A stretch of DNA of 64,000 bases from Luteococcus sp048595755 (GTDB taxonomy: Bacteria > Actinomycetota > Actinomycetes > Propionibacteriales > Propionibacteriaceae), in assembly GCF_048595755.1 (NCBI RefSeq), contig NZ_CP184360.1, positions 1,364,001 to 1,428,000 of the forward strand. Direction: 5' to 3'. The position numbers and the translations under genes are program-made. Positions 26,663 to 35,448 of this stretch are shown piece by piece. How positions within the stretch are numbered: position 1 is the first letter of the stretch; each line of letters starts with the position of its first letter. Below the pieces are notes generated by a model. It was not told the origin of the DNA. It saw nothing but the letters and a program-made list of their open reading frames with translations, and did no database searches.

Positions 26663-26702
26663 GGTCAGACTTGTGTGTCACTCTTCCAACGCAACTCTGA
26701 CC
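26663..26702. repeat. 40-bp palindromic repeat, copy A
   Basis: Begins GGTCAGACTTG and ends CTCTGACC, with imperfect complementarity. It shares length and ends with two near-identical copies at 27752-27791 and 48960-48999. It lies 16 bp past the menB stop, so it could also end the menB transcript. This is the most diverged copy. Confidence 0.75.
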
Positions 26703-26790
26703 GGGGCGATTGACCCGTGGTGTTGTCCGTCTGTTGTCCGTGGTCGTTCAGCCCTTCCACGAGTCCGGGACCTCCAGCAAGGCTCGTGGC

Positions 26791-27735
26791 ATGCCCCGAC
26801 GCATCCCCATCCCACCCCCGCTGCTGGCACTCGCGAAGGCGCAGGCTGGGGCGGTCACCATGGCCCAGTGCCGGGCGGCTGGTCTGCCGAGGACCGGCGT
26901 GGCCCGACTCGTCGCCGAGGGCTTGTGGGCCAAGGCAGGGCGCGGTCTCTACGTGACGCACTGTCTGGCATGGGGCGCTGCCACACGCCAATGGCTCGCG
27001 CTGCTTGCTGCCGGTGATGGAGCAGCTCTGGGCTTCGAGACTGCCGCTGCCCTTCAGGGCTGGCAGCCGTCCACCGATGCGGTCCATGTGGTGGTGCCAC
27101 ATGCGCGCCGGGTGGTGCAGTGGGGACCATGGCAGGTCCACTCCTCTCGGATCGCCTTTGCGACCCGCGGGGATCCGCCATGTACCTCCGTGGAACGAAC
27201 CGCCTTGGACATGGTCCGGGCGGAGCCCTATCGGGCCGCCTCGGTACTTGCTGACGTGGTGAACTCACGCCGCACCAACCCCACGCGAATACTCAAGGAG
27301 TTGGAGAAGTTCGAGCAATTCCCTCGTCGCGAGGTCGCACGCGGGATCCTGGGTGATGTGGGAGAAGGGGCCCTCAGCGTCTTGGAGATGATGTGGCTTC
27401 GCGACGTGGAACGTGCCCATGGGTTGCCGCGTGGTGAGCGTCAGACCAGAAGCCGGGCGGGCTACCGCGACATCCGCTATGGGCGGCTCGTCGTCGAGCT
27501 GGATGGCCGTATGGGACACACCGGGTCCCGGGGTTTTCGTGACATGGATCGCGACAATCTGCACGTCCTGCAGGGAGAGACAACCATGCGCTTCGGTTTC
27601 CACGACACGGACACCCGCCCTTGCGCTTGCGCTGCCATGGTGACGGCCGCACTCCGCATGCTCGGGCACCCCGTCGACTGGCGGTCATGCCGACGCGGAT
27701 GCGTGGAGTCGGAGGCCTTGCTGGATCGAACCTGA
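26791..27735 (+). CDS. AbiEi-like winged-helix protein with nuclease-like C-terminus
   Basis: The 314-residue protein has an N-terminal winged helix like the AbiEi antitoxin family (AGAVTMAQCRAAGLPRTGVA, about 18-37), a middle AbiEi-like region (about 60-150), and a C-terminus with RYGRLVVELDGRMGH and FRDMDRDNLHVLQGE that recalls DUF559/Vsr-like endonuclease folds. Such proteins are widespread and often single in actinobacteria. No AbiEii toxin partner is adjacent. The gene is bracketed by copies A and B of the 40-bp palindrome. A defence role is possible but not shown. Confidence 0.7.
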   Translation: MPRRIPIPPPLLALAKAQAGAVTMAQCRAAGLPRTGVARLVAEGLWAKAGRGLYVTHCLAWGAATRQWLALLAAGDGAALGFETAAALQGWQPSTDAVHVVVPHARRVVQWGPWQVHSSRIAFATRGDPPCTSVERTALDMVRAEPYRAASVLADVVNSRRTNPTRILKELEKFEQFPRREVARGILGDVGEGALSVLEMMWLRDVERAHGLPRGERQTRSRAGYRDIRYGRLVVELDGRMGHTGSRGFRDMDRDNLHVLQGETTMRFGFHDTDTRPCACAAMVTAALRMLGHPVDWRSCRRGCVESEALLDRT

Positions 27736-27751
27736 CCTGGCCAAGTGAACC

Positions 27752-27791
27752 GGTCAGACTTGCGTTGCACTGTTTCAACACAAGTCTGACC
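27752..27791. repeat. 40-bp palindromic repeat, copy B
   Basis: GGTCAGACTTGCGTTG (16 bases) pairs with CAACACAAGTCTGACC at the other end with one mismatch, leaving an 8-base loop. It lies between convergent genes (AbiEi-like and aldehyde dehydrogenase), as expected for a bidirectional terminator or REP-like element. It differs from copy C in two loop bases only. Confidence 0.85.
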
Positions 27792-27810
27792 AGGTCATGA
27801 GACCCAACGC

Positions 27811-29304
27811 TCAGGGCAGGTGGATGGACTTGAAACTGAGGTAGGCGTGCAGCCCCTCGACGCCGTACTCGACGCCCAGCCCGGAATCATGCCGCCCTCC
27901 GAAGGGGGCCGAGTGGTTCGACGCGAAGAAGTTCACCCCGACCGATCCCGAGTCCACCCGCTCGGCGACGGCGCGAGCCGCCTCCACGTCGCCACCGAAG
28001 ACGATGCCGCCCAGACCGAAGTCAGTGTTGTTGGCAATCGCGATCGCCTCGTCGACGCCGTCGTACTTCATGACCGTGAGCACCGGGCCGAAGATCTCCT
28101 CGCGCGCGATTGCCAGGTCGGGAGTCACGTCGGCGAAGACGGTGGGCTGGATGAACAGCCCCCCGGCCAGCTCACCGGGCAGCGACGCGAGCGCCCCACC
28201 GGTGGTGACACGAGCTCCCTGCTCATGGCCCAAGGCCAGATGACGCTGCACAGAATCGAACTGCATGCGGTTGGCCAAAGGGCCGAAGACCGTGTCCTGG
28301 TCGAAGGGGTCGCCCTGCCGCTGCTCCGCGATGGTGCGGGTGACCACCTCCACCACCTCCTCGTAGCGCTCGGCGGGTGCCAGGATCCGGGTGGAGATGT
28401 AACAGGTCTGGCCCGTGTTGCGCAGGCAGGAGCGCACCAGACGAGAGCCCAGCAGCTCCAGATCTGCGTCGGGCAGCACGATGGCCGAAGACTTGCCGCC
28501 CAGCTCCAAGGTCACCGGGCGCAGCAGTTCCCCACAGGCCGCCGCAATCCGACGCCCCACCGGGGTGGACCCGGTGAAGGCAACCTTGTCCACCTGCGGG
28601 TGGCGCACCAGCAGATCGCCGGTCTGTCCGCCACCGGTCACCACGTTCACCACGCCGTCCGGGACGCCGGCAGCAGCCAAGGCTTCCACGACATAGCGGA
28701 TCGACAGGGGAGTGGAGGGTGCCGGCTTGATGACCACGCTGCAACCCGCCAGCAGGGCGGGTGCCAGCTTGATGACAACCAGGTTGATCGGGAAGTTCCA
28801 CGGCGCGATCAGGGCACACACGCCGATCGGGTCCCGCTTCACGACGGTGCGGGCCCCCGGCGAGGGAGGTTTGGGGAAGACCCGCACGTCCTCATCGTCG
28901 ATCACCGGGGCCAGGGTGGCGAAGTAGCGCAGGATGCTTGCAGCATTGGCAGCAGCTCCCGCCGTCTCGGCCACCGGGGAACCGTTCTCGCGGGTATTGG
29001 TCATGGCGATCAGGTGTGCGCGAGCCTCCACCTCGTCGGCGGCACGCAGCAGCACTTCGGCGCGCTGGCCGGCTGTCATACGACGCCAAGCGCCGGAGTC
29101 GAAGCTCTGCCGGGCCGCGCCGACGGCGGCATCCACGTCGGTGGCGTCACAGTCCGGGGTCCGGCCCCAGACCTCACCCGTGCTGGGATCGGCCACCTCG
29201 ATCGTCTCGGTGGCATGGGCCGCGACGTAGGCTCCGTCGACGTACAGGTCGGCGACCTGCTGGTGTGGCAGCGAGGCGGCGGCCGCCCGAGTGATCTGGC
29301 TCAT
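27811..29304 (-). CDS. Aldehyde dehydrogenase of the cre-type operon
   Basis: The 497-residue NAD(P)-dependent dehydrogenase has catalytic Cys in NTGQTCYIST, the Glu in LELGGKSSA, and cofactor motif FTGSTPVG. In the C. glutamicum 4-cresol pathway an aldehyde dehydrogenase turns 4-hydroxybenzaldehyde into 4-hydroxybenzoate, and this is the likely job here. It is the last gene of the minus-strand operon, its start overlapping the HD phosphohydrolase stop (29301-29304). Copy B of the 40-bp palindrome follows the stop. Confidence 0.88.
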   Translation of the reverse strand: MSQITRAAAASLPHQQVADLYVDGAYVAAHATETIEVADPSTGEVWGRTPDCDATDVDAAVGAARQSFDSGAWRRMTAGQRAEVLLRAADEVEARAHLIAMTNTRENGSPVAETAGAAANAASILRYFATLAPVIDDEDVRVFPKPPSPGARTVVKRDPIGVCALIAPWNFPINLVVIKLAPALLAGCSVVIKPAPSTPLSIRYVVEALAAAGVPDGVVNVVTGGGQTGDLLVRHPQVDKVAFTGSTPVGRRIAAACGELLRPVTLELGGKSSAIVLPDADLELLGSRLVRSCLRNTGQTCYISTRILAPAERYEEVVEVVTRTIAEQRQGDPFDQDTVFGPLANRMQFDSVQRHLALGHEQGARVTTGGALASLPGELAGGLFIQPTVFADVTPDLAIAREEIFGPVLTVMKYDGVDEAIAIANNTDFGLGGIVFGGDVEAARAVAERVDSGSVGVNFFASNHSAPFGGRHDSGLGVEYGVEGLHAYLSFKSIHLP

Positions 29305-29993
29305 CGCAGGATGTCCGTCCGCAGCAGGGCGCGGGAGCGAGCCAGATCGGCGGTGGCCATGGCATGGCCAGCCTCCGTGTGCAGCTCGGGGACGATCTCC
29401 ACCTCGAGCCGATCGGTGTACTGGTCGGGCGTCATTCCGAACCACGACGAGGCCAGCGCGATGCCCACCTGGTCGAAGCGCCACAGTCGGTCGGCGTCAC
29501 GCATCAGCGCGTCTTCCAGCGAGTGGGCCACCTGACGGGTGTCGTGGCCGTCGATGATCGCGCAGACCCGCTCCACGAAGTCCGCGCCATGACCCAGCTC
29601 GGGCAGCACCTCACGGGCGATCTCGCAGCCCTTCTTCTCGTGCTCGAAGCGGATCTGCGCCTTGCGCCAGTCTCCGCTGAAGCCCTCGGAGATGATCTTG
29701 CTCTCGTCGACGCGCTTCCAGCCGGTGTCATGGAGCAGCGTGGAGACCAGGACGATGTCGGCATCGGCATCCGGATGTGCCGCGCACAGCCGTTCGGCGT
29801 AGGCCACGACGATCGGCAGGTGGATGTCATTGCCGCGTACCCGGGTGCACTCGACAACGGCCTTCCAGATGGGGTCCAGGTCGAGGCGGGTCGAGGGGGT
29901 GGAAGCGATGGGGTCGGTGTTGATCGGGCCGTGGGCCTTGATCAGCGATCCCTGTTCGTAAACGGTGTGGCTGGCCTCAGCGGGGGCAGTCAT
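29301..29993 (-). CDS. creD: HD-domain phosphohydrolase, CreD-like
   Basis: A 230-residue HD-domain protein with the metal-binding STLLHDTGW (HD at about residues 88-89) and a later DGHDTRQVAHSLEDALMRDADRLW segment supplying further His/Asp ligands. In the described cre pathway CreD removes phosphate from the oxidised aryl phosphate, giving 4-hydroxybenzyl alcohol, aldehyde or acid. Its place between a ferredoxin reductase and an aldehyde dehydrogenase supports this. It overlaps both neighbours by 4 bp. Confidence 0.82.
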   Translation of the reverse strand: MTAPAEASHTVYEQGSLIKAHGPINTDPIASTPSTRLDLDPIWKAVVECTRVRGNDIHLPIVVAYAERLCAAHPDADADIVLVSTLLHDTGWKRVDESKIISEGFSGDWRKAQIRFEHEKKGCEIAREVLPELGHGADFVERVCAIIDGHDTRQVAHSLEDALMRDADRLWRFDQVGIALASSWFGMTPDQYTDRLEVEIVPELHTEAGHAMATADLARSRALLRTDILR

Positions 29994-31240
29994 GAGTCTT
30001 CCTTTCGGATCAGGGACTTCAGGGGGACGTCGATGTCACCGGCCTGGTCACTGGGGATGTCGTGTCCACGGGTGAGTGCGCCGCGCACCGCCATGAAGTC
30101 GACGGGCGAGTTGATGCAGTCGGCCGCGATGATTCGGCCGGCGCGGTAGTAGAGGACGGAGAACTTGTCGGCGGCGGGATCCTGCCTCAGCACGGTCTGG
30201 TCATGGCCCATGCTGAGGCCTGCGATCTGCAGTTTCAGGTCACCCTGGTTGGACCAGAACCACGGGATGCCGCGGTACTGTTCGGGCTGGCCAGCCAGCC
30301 ACCAAGCGGCCACCTTGGCGTGCTCGACGGCATTGTTGACGCTCTCCAGCCGGATGCGTTCGTCGGCCGGTGCGCCGGGCGTCGGGTTGGGGATGTTGGC
30401 GACGTCGCCGATGGCGATGGTGTGACCGTCGGAGCAGATCCCATGGGTGTCGACGACGATTCCATTGTCCACCTCGAGGCCCAGCTCTTCGGCCAGCTCG
30501 GTGTTGGGGATGACCCCGATGCCCACCAGCACGAGCTGGGCAGCGATCACCTCACCGTCGGCCAGCTGGACGCCGGTGACCCGTCCGTCGGTGCCTTCCA
30601 CCGACTCGATCCGGGCGCCGAGCCTGATGTCGAGCCCGGCCTGGCGGTGTGCTTCCAGAAAGTAGTCGCTGGTCTCGGTGCCCACGGCGCGTCCCACCAG
30701 GCGTTCGCCGTATTCCAGGACGGTGACGGTCTTGCCCATGGAGTGCAGGCTGCGGGCCGCTTCCAGGCCGATGAAGCCCCCGCCGACGACGACCACGTCG
30801 GTGACCTTGCCGGCACGAGCCTTCAGATCCAGGGCATCGTCGGCATTGCGCAGTGCCAGCACACCGTCAAGATCCGCGCCGGGAACCTCCAGCTGACGGG
30901 CCCTGGCGCCTACGGCCAGCGCCAGCTGGCTGAAGGGGAACTCGGCTCCGCTGGCGGCGATGGCCACGCCGGACCCGTCGTCCTGGCGATCGATGCGGAC
31001 GACCCGCTCACCCTTGACGACGGTGATGCGGTGTTCGTCCCAGAACTGCTGGGTGCGAAAGATCAGCTGTTCCTTGTCCATGGTGCCCTGCAGGAATTCC
31101 TTGCTCAGGGCGGGGCGCTGGTAGGGGCGGTGGTCCTCGTCACCCAGCAGGGTGATGGGGCGCTCGTCGCCCAGACCGCGCAGCGATGTGGCCAGCTGCA
31201 CCCCGGCTTGGCTGGCACCGATGATCAGCAGGCCTGTCAT
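29990..31240 (-). CDS. FAD-dependent ferredoxin reductase for the cre-type P450
   Basis: The 416-residue protein is a putidaredoxin-reductase-like flavoprotein with an FAD motif at LLIIGASQAGVQLA (residues 4-17), an NAD motif VVVGGGFIGLEAARSL (about 150-165), and the terminal FAD motif IAIGDVAN. It passes electrons from NAD(P)H to the [2Fe-2S] ferredoxin encoded one base upstream. It corresponds to the reductase of the CreJEF class I P450 system; I do not assign the E or F letter. Confidence 0.9.
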   Translation of the reverse strand: MTGLLIIGASQAGVQLATSLRGLGDERPITLLGDEDHRPYQRPALSKEFLQGTMDKEQLIFRTQQFWDEHRITVVKGERVVRIDRQDDGSGVAIAASGAEFPFSQLALAVGARARQLEVPGADLDGVLALRNADDALDLKARAGKVTDVVVVGGGFIGLEAARSLHSMGKTVTVLEYGERLVGRAVGTETSDYFLEAHRQAGLDIRLGARIESVEGTDGRVTGVQLADGEVIAAQLVLVGIGVIPNTELAEELGLEVDNGIVVDTHGICSDGHTIAIGDVANIPNPTPGAPADERIRLESVNNAVEHAKVAAWWLAGQPEQYRGIPWFWSNQGDLKLQIAGLSMGHDQTVLRQDPAADKFSVLYYRAGRIIAADCINSPVDFMAVRGALTRGHDIPSDQAGDIDVPLKSLIRKEDS

Positions 31241-31241
31241 G

Positions 31242-31562
31242 TCACACCTGCGTTTCGGGGGTGGTGACCCGCAGGTCCATGCCCTCGGTCAGCTTGATCT
31301 GGCAGGACAACCGGGAGTTGTCCTGCTGGTCCTCGGAGGTGCCCCACAGCATCTCCTCCTCGACGCCGCTGCGCTCGGGCAGCTCGTCGAACTGATCGGG
31401 GTCGACGAAGACGTGGCAGGTGGCGCACGAGAGCGATCCGCCGCACTCGCCGACGATCCCGTCGACTCCATTGCGCACGGCGGTCTCCATCACGGAGTCG
31501 CCGACATTGCCCTCGATGGTGCGGGTGGTGCCGTCATGGCTGGTGTAGTGGACGGTGGGCAT
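31242..31562 (-). CDS. [2Fe-2S] ferredoxin for the cre-type P450
   Basis: The 106-residue adrenodoxin-type ferredoxin has cluster ligands in GECGGSLSCATCHVF (about residues 38-52) and the fourth Cys in RLSCQIKL (about 86). It carries electrons from the flavoprotein reductase to the P450. Only one base separates its stop from the reductase start. Upstream, an 87-bp gap with a strong hairpin divides it from the SDR gene. Confidence 0.92.
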   Translation of the reverse strand: MPTVHYTSHDGTTRTIEGNVGDSVMETAVRNGVDGIVGECGGSLSCATCHVFVDPDQFDELPERSGVEEEMLWGTSEDQQDNSRLSCQIKLTEGMDLRVTTPETQV

Positions 31563-31591
31563 GGTTGTGCTCCTGTCAGGTGTGTCTGGGC

Positions 31592-31625
31592 GGGCTGCCG
31601 GCGCGGTGTGGCGCGTCGGCAGCCC
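31592..31625 (-). other. Intercistronic hairpin, SDR-ferredoxin gap
   Basis: A 14-bp stem (31592-31605 with 31612-31625, one G-T pair) with a 6-base loop lies in the 87-bp gap of the cre-type operon. There is no T tract, so it looks like an mRNA processing or stability element or a partial terminator. Confidence 0.55.
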
Positions 31626-31649
31626 CTTTCCTTGCGGGGTGGTGGTTGG

Positions 31650-32402
31650 TCAGATGAACTGTCGGCCGCCGTCCACCACCAGCGTCTGGCCGGTGATGAA
31701 GCCGGAGTCGCCGCCGGCCAGGAAGAGCACGGCCCCGACGATGTCCTCGGGCTGGCAGGCCCGCTTCAGGGAGCCGCGGTCGACGCCATAGGACTCGGCA
31801 TTGTCCATCAGCCCGTAGCTGGCCTCGGTGAGGGTGAAGCCCGGCGCCACCGCATTGACGGTGATGCCGCGCGGACCCAACTCCTTGGCGAGCACGCGGG
31901 TCAGGCCGATCACGCCGCTCTTGCTCGCCACGTAGTGGGCCCACTGGGCTGAGCCCGAGAAGACCGTTGCACTGGACAGGTTGATCACGTGCGAGCCCTC
32001 GCCCAGGTAGGGGCTGCAGGCGCGGGTGACCTGCCAAGGGCCCTTGAGGTTGACGCCCATCACCAGATCCCACTCGTCGACGTCGATCTCCTCGAAGGGG
32101 GTGCGAGTGATGGTGGCGTAGATGGCGGCATTGTTGACCACTGCGTCGATTCGGCCAGCGCCGATATCGGCCGCGGCCTTGGCTGCTTGCTCGCAGCTGG
32201 CCCTGTCGGTCACATCCACCTGGACGCTGGTGGCGCGTCCGCCGGCCTCGGTCACCAGCTGGGCTGTCTCTGCGGCGCCGGCTTCGTTGATGTCGGCGCA
32301 GACCACGTGGTGGCCGCGTTCGGCGAAGCCCAGGGCAAAGCTGCGCCCCAAACCACCAGCGGCCCCGGTGACCAGGGTGGCGCCTCGTGTCTGCTCAGCC
32401 AT
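31650..32402 (-). CDS. SDR alcohol dehydrogenase of the cre-type operon
   Basis: Short-chain dehydrogenase of 250 residues with TGAAGGLG (residues 12-19), NNAA, and catalytic YVASK (about 154-158), ending in the usual VDGGRQFI. It would oxidise 4-hydroxybenzyl alcohol to the aldehyde, the alcohol dehydrogenase step of the 4-cresol pathway. Its start overlaps the end of the aryl phosphate synthase large subunit gene by 8 bp. Confidence 0.87.
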   Translation of the reverse strand: MAEQTRGATLVTGAAGGLGRSFALGFAERGHHVVCADINEAGAAETAQLVTEAGGRATSVQVDVTDRASCEQAAKAAADIGAGRIDAVVNNAAIYATITRTPFEEIDVDEWDLVMGVNLKGPWQVTRACSPYLGEGSHVINLSSATVFSGSAQWAHYVASKSGVIGLTRVLAKELGPRGITVNAVAPGFTLTEASYGLMDNAESYGVDRGSLKRACQPEDIVGAVLFLAGGDSGFITGQTLVVDGGRQFI

Positions 32403-34242
32403 TGCCCGATCCTTCGTCCAGGATCTCGACGGTGCCCTTGGCGCCATCGACGCGCAGCAACTGACCCGTGCGGATCTTGGTGGTGGCGGTGCCGGTGCCA
32501 GTCACGGCCGGCAGCCCGTACTCGCGGCAGACGATGGCGGCGTGGCTCATCATGCCGCCGATGTCGGTGACGGTGGCGGCGATGGTGCCGAAGATCGGTC
32601 CCCACGACGGGGCGGTGATCGGCGCCACCAGGATCTCGCCGGGCTGCACCTCGCTGAGCTGGTCGGAGTCGGTGACCACCCTGGCGCGTCCCTCGGCCTG
32701 GCCGGGGGAGGCCGCCATGCCCTTGAGCTGGGTGGCGTCGTGCTCCACGTCGGGATCCGCCTCGGCCAGCCACTGCTCCACCTGTTCGGTGGTGATGCCC
32801 CACAGCATGCGGGTGAAGGGTTCGGTGATGGAGGCCGGCGGGGTGTTCAGCGCCGGCTGCGGACGGGCGGTCTTCAGCGCCGCGACCAGCTTGCGGCGAC
32901 GCTCCACCACCTCGGGCCAGTAGGACGGTCCGATCGGGCCACCGGGGGCACCGATGCCCCAACCGGTGACCAGGTCGAAGATCGCATCGCGCACCTCGTT
33001 GCGGCTCAGGTAGAGCAGGTCGTCCTCCTCCGGCCAGAAACCCTCGGCATGGAAGACACGGCTCAACTCGCGCACCTTGCGCCAGAAGACGCCCATGGTC
33101 CAGTGCTCGATGTAGAAGTTGTGGTTCTCCACATAGGGATAGGCCATCGCGGCCAGGTTGCGCTTCTGGTCGAAGGTGGCCTGGTCCTCGTCGTCGAGCA
33201 GGTCGCGGTACTCCTGCACGATCCGGTCGCGCTCCTCGATCAGCTCGGCCACCGGGCGCATGATGTCCTGGCCGTCCTCGAGCCGACGGATGTAGTCCTT
33301 GATGAAGCCCAGGGGCAGTTCCAGGTGCTCGTTCCAGTAGCGGTCATGGCCGTAGAAGCCATTGCCGATGGTGAAGTTGAACCAGGGCTCACGCGAATTG
33401 TCCATGGCCTGCAGCCAGGCGCGACCGTGGGGTGCGGCCTTGAGCTTGGCGATGGTGCCCTCGACGTCATTGGTGTCGGCGAAGCAGTTCTGCAGCCCCA
33501 GCCGCACCGCCAGGTCGGCGAGCTTCTTGAGCTCGTCGTCGGGCCGGAAGAGCTCCATGTCGACGCCCTGCACCATCGAGGCGATCGACTGGTCGGGGAT
33601 CGACGGGAAGACCTGCTTGCAGAAGTTGAAGAAGTCCAGGTAGGCGATGTAGCCCAGGTTCAGGAACTCGAAGTGGTACTGCCAGTTCTGGTAGGTGAGG
33701 TTGATCAGCTTGTCGTAGTTCTCGATGAGCTTCTCGGAGCCGTCCTTGCCCACCCCGTCGTTGATGTGGCGCATCGGCACCATGGCCGGGGGCTTCTCGA
33801 AGTGGATCGCCTCCATCTCGGAGATGGTGCCACGCACTTTGGCGTGCCACTGGTCCAGCAGTTCGGGCCAGTTCTGGTAGTAGTGCGCCAGGCGCTCCTG
33901 GAAGTGGGGCACGCGCTCGGCCATCTCGGCCTCGGGCACCGGGATGGGGCTCATGTACAGGTAGCCCAGGTGGATGCGGAACTCGATGCCGTTGGCATTG
34001 GGGATCATCAGGTGGCGCGCGTTGTACTGACCCAGGCACTTCACGGCGAACTCGCCGCCGATGGTCTCGAAGGGCTTGAAGACGGTGGGCCAGTGCTGCG
34101 AATCGCAGAACCAGAACTTCTCGTCCTCCTGCTCCTTCAGATTGTCCTGGAAGACCAGGTAGTACGGGTAGAGCTCCTCCCAGCCCTCGGCGCCCTCGGG
34201 CACCTTCAGGTCGGACGGCTTCGGGAACGACTTCATGGACAT
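32395..34242 (-). CDS. Aryl phosphate synthase large subunit (phosphohistidine)
   Basis: The 615-residue protein ends in a PEP-utilising swivel domain with GGMMSHAAIVCREYGLPAV-type sequence and phosphorylatable His567. The first 500 residues are a helical acceptor domain. It corresponds to one subunit of CreHI (4-methylbenzyl phosphate synthase) and to the 70-kDa subunit of anaerobic phenylphosphate synthase. Phosphate passes from ATP via this His to the phenol oxygen. The ATP-binding half is on the next gene upstream. A 105-bp gap with a perfect hairpin separates the two. Confidence 0.85.
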   Translation of the reverse strand: MSMKSFPKPSDLKVPEGAEGWEELYPYYLVFQDNLKEQEDEKFWFCDSQHWPTVFKPFETIGGEFAVKCLGQYNARHLMIPNANGIEFRIHLGYLYMSPIPVPEAEMAERVPHFQERLAHYYQNWPELLDQWHAKVRGTISEMEAIHFEKPPAMVPMRHINDGVGKDGSEKLIENYDKLINLTYQNWQYHFEFLNLGYIAYLDFFNFCKQVFPSIPDQSIASMVQGVDMELFRPDDELKKLADLAVRLGLQNCFADTNDVEGTIAKLKAAPHGRAWLQAMDNSREPWFNFTIGNGFYGHDRYWNEHLELPLGFIKDYIRRLEDGQDIMRPVAELIEERDRIVQEYRDLLDDEDQATFDQKRNLAAMAYPYVENHNFYIEHWTMGVFWRKVRELSRVFHAEGFWPEEDDLLYLSRNEVRDAIFDLVTGWGIGAPGGPIGPSYWPEVVERRRKLVAALKTARPQPALNTPPASITEPFTRMLWGITTEQVEQWLAEADPDVEHDATQLKGMAASPGQAEGRARVVTDSDQLSEVQPGEILVAPITAPSWGPIFGTIAATVTDIGGMMSHAAIVCREYGLPAVTGTGTATTKIRTGQLLRVDGAKGTVEILDEGSGNG

Positions 34243-34294
34243 GGCAGAACCTTTCAGGCGCGACGATGCGCCGGTGGTGCAGTGTCAGGTGGGT

Positions 34295-34322
34295 GGCGGC
34301 GGGTCTGGCGCGACCCGCCGCC
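34295..34322 (-). other. Intercistronic hairpin between synthase subunit genes
   Basis: A perfect 11-bp stem (34295-34305 with 34312-34322), 6-base loop, in the gap between the two aryl phosphate synthase genes. It may set the ratio of the subunits by partial termination or by protecting an mRNA end. Confidence 0.55.
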
Positions 34323-34347
34323 GGGCTCGTCGTGGGGACGGTCAGGG

Positions 34348-35448
34348 TCAGTTGGCGAAGGGGATGGCGCTGAGCACCGAGCTCAGGTCGAAGCCACCGG
34401 GAGAGCCAGCAGGAGCCGCTGCCGGCTTGGGCTCGGTGGCCTTCGGCTTCGAGGAGTGCACCGTCTCGGGACGGGCCTGCAGGAGCAGCAGGTTCTCTCC
34501 GTCGGGCAGGTCCGCGTCCAGCGCCCATTCGATGTCCTGCGGGCACTTGTAGTGCTTCTCGGCGGCCTTGGCCATCGTGGCGACCTGGACCAGTTGTTCG
34601 TCGCTGAGGCAGCGCGCGGTGCGCCGTTCGGCCTCGACGTCCTTGTGGACCAACTGGCCGGCCTCTGCGTCGGGCACCAGTTCGTGGTGCTTGTCGCCGA
34701 TGTGCTCGGTGACGGTCTGCATGGTGACCTTGTCGAGCAGGAAGTTGTCCGGGGTGACCTCGCCGGAGACCACCAGTTCACCCACGCCGTAGGAGGCATC
34801 CACCACGATCTTCGACTTGTCGCCATTGGACGGGTCGATGGTCATGGCGACACCGGAGACCTTGGCGTTGACCATCTTCTGCACCACGACGGCCATCGAC
34901 AGGCCCTCGTTGGGGATGTTGTTCTTCAGGCGGTAGATGATGGCCCGGCTGGTGTAGAGGCTGGCGAAGCACTTGCGGATGTGGGTGCCTACGTCCTTCC
35001 ACCCGACCAGCCACAGGTAGGTGTCCTGCTGTCCGGCGAAGGAAGCATCCGGCAGGTCCTCCGCGGTGGCGCTGGAACGCACGGCGACCGGGACGGGCTG
35101 GGGGAACTGGGCCATCAGCCGGTCGTAGGCGGCGACCGCGGCGTCGTGCACATGTGCCGGCATGGGCTTGGAGAGCAGCTCGTCGCGGATCTGGGCCGAG
35201 ACGCGGTCAACCTCGGAGACGTCGTCGGGATTGAGCCCGTCGAGCAGCGTGTGGATGTCCTGGGAGATGCCGGCCTCGTCCAGGAAGGCATCGAAGGAGG
35301 CCGTGGTGACGACGAAACCGGGCGGCACGGGCATCCCGGCACGGGTCATGGTGGCCAGCGACTGGCCCTTGCCGCCGAGCGCCTCCAGGGTGGGCTCGAT
35401 CTCGTCGTCGAAGAACTGGATCTCGGGGATCTGCACGGTGGTGCTCAT
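34348..35448 (-). CDS. Aryl phosphate synthase ATP-binding subunit
   Basis: The 366-residue protein equals the N-terminal PPDK/PEP-synthase ATP-binding domain alone: ALGGKGQSLATMTRAGMPVP (about 23-42), VRSSATAEDLPDASFAGQQ (about 112-130), and QDIEWALD near 305. With the large subunit it forms a split dikinase that phosphorylates the phenol of 4-cresol. It ends in a Lys/Pro/Ala linker (about 335-366) that may dock the partner. Its ATG overlaps the P450 stop (ATGA). Confidence 0.86.
   Translation of the reverse strand: MSTTVQIPEIQFFDDEIEPTLEALGGKGQSLATMTRAGMPVPPGFVVTTASFDAFLDEAGISQDIHTLLDGLNPDDVSEVDRVSAQIRDELLSKPMPAHVHDAAVAAYDRLMAQFPQPVPVAVRSSATAEDLPDASFAGQQDTYLWLVGWKDVGTHIRKCFASLYTSRAIIYRLKNNIPNEGLSMAVVVQKMVNAKVSGVAMTIDPSNGDKSKIVVDASYGVGELVVSGEVTPDNFLLDKVTMQTVTEHIGDKHHELVPDAEAGQLVHKDVEAERRTARCLSDEQLVQVATMAKAAEKHYKCPQDIEWALDADLPDGENLLLLQARPETVHSSKPKATEPKPAAAPAGSPGGFDLSSVLSAIPFAN

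Noticed and set aside
26791..27735. Type IV AbiE toxin-antitoxin pair
   Set aside because: Only the AbiEi-like gene is present; no AbiEii nucleotidyltransferase is next to it. The nucleotidyltransferase at 47288-47947 is 20 kb away and not clearly of that family.
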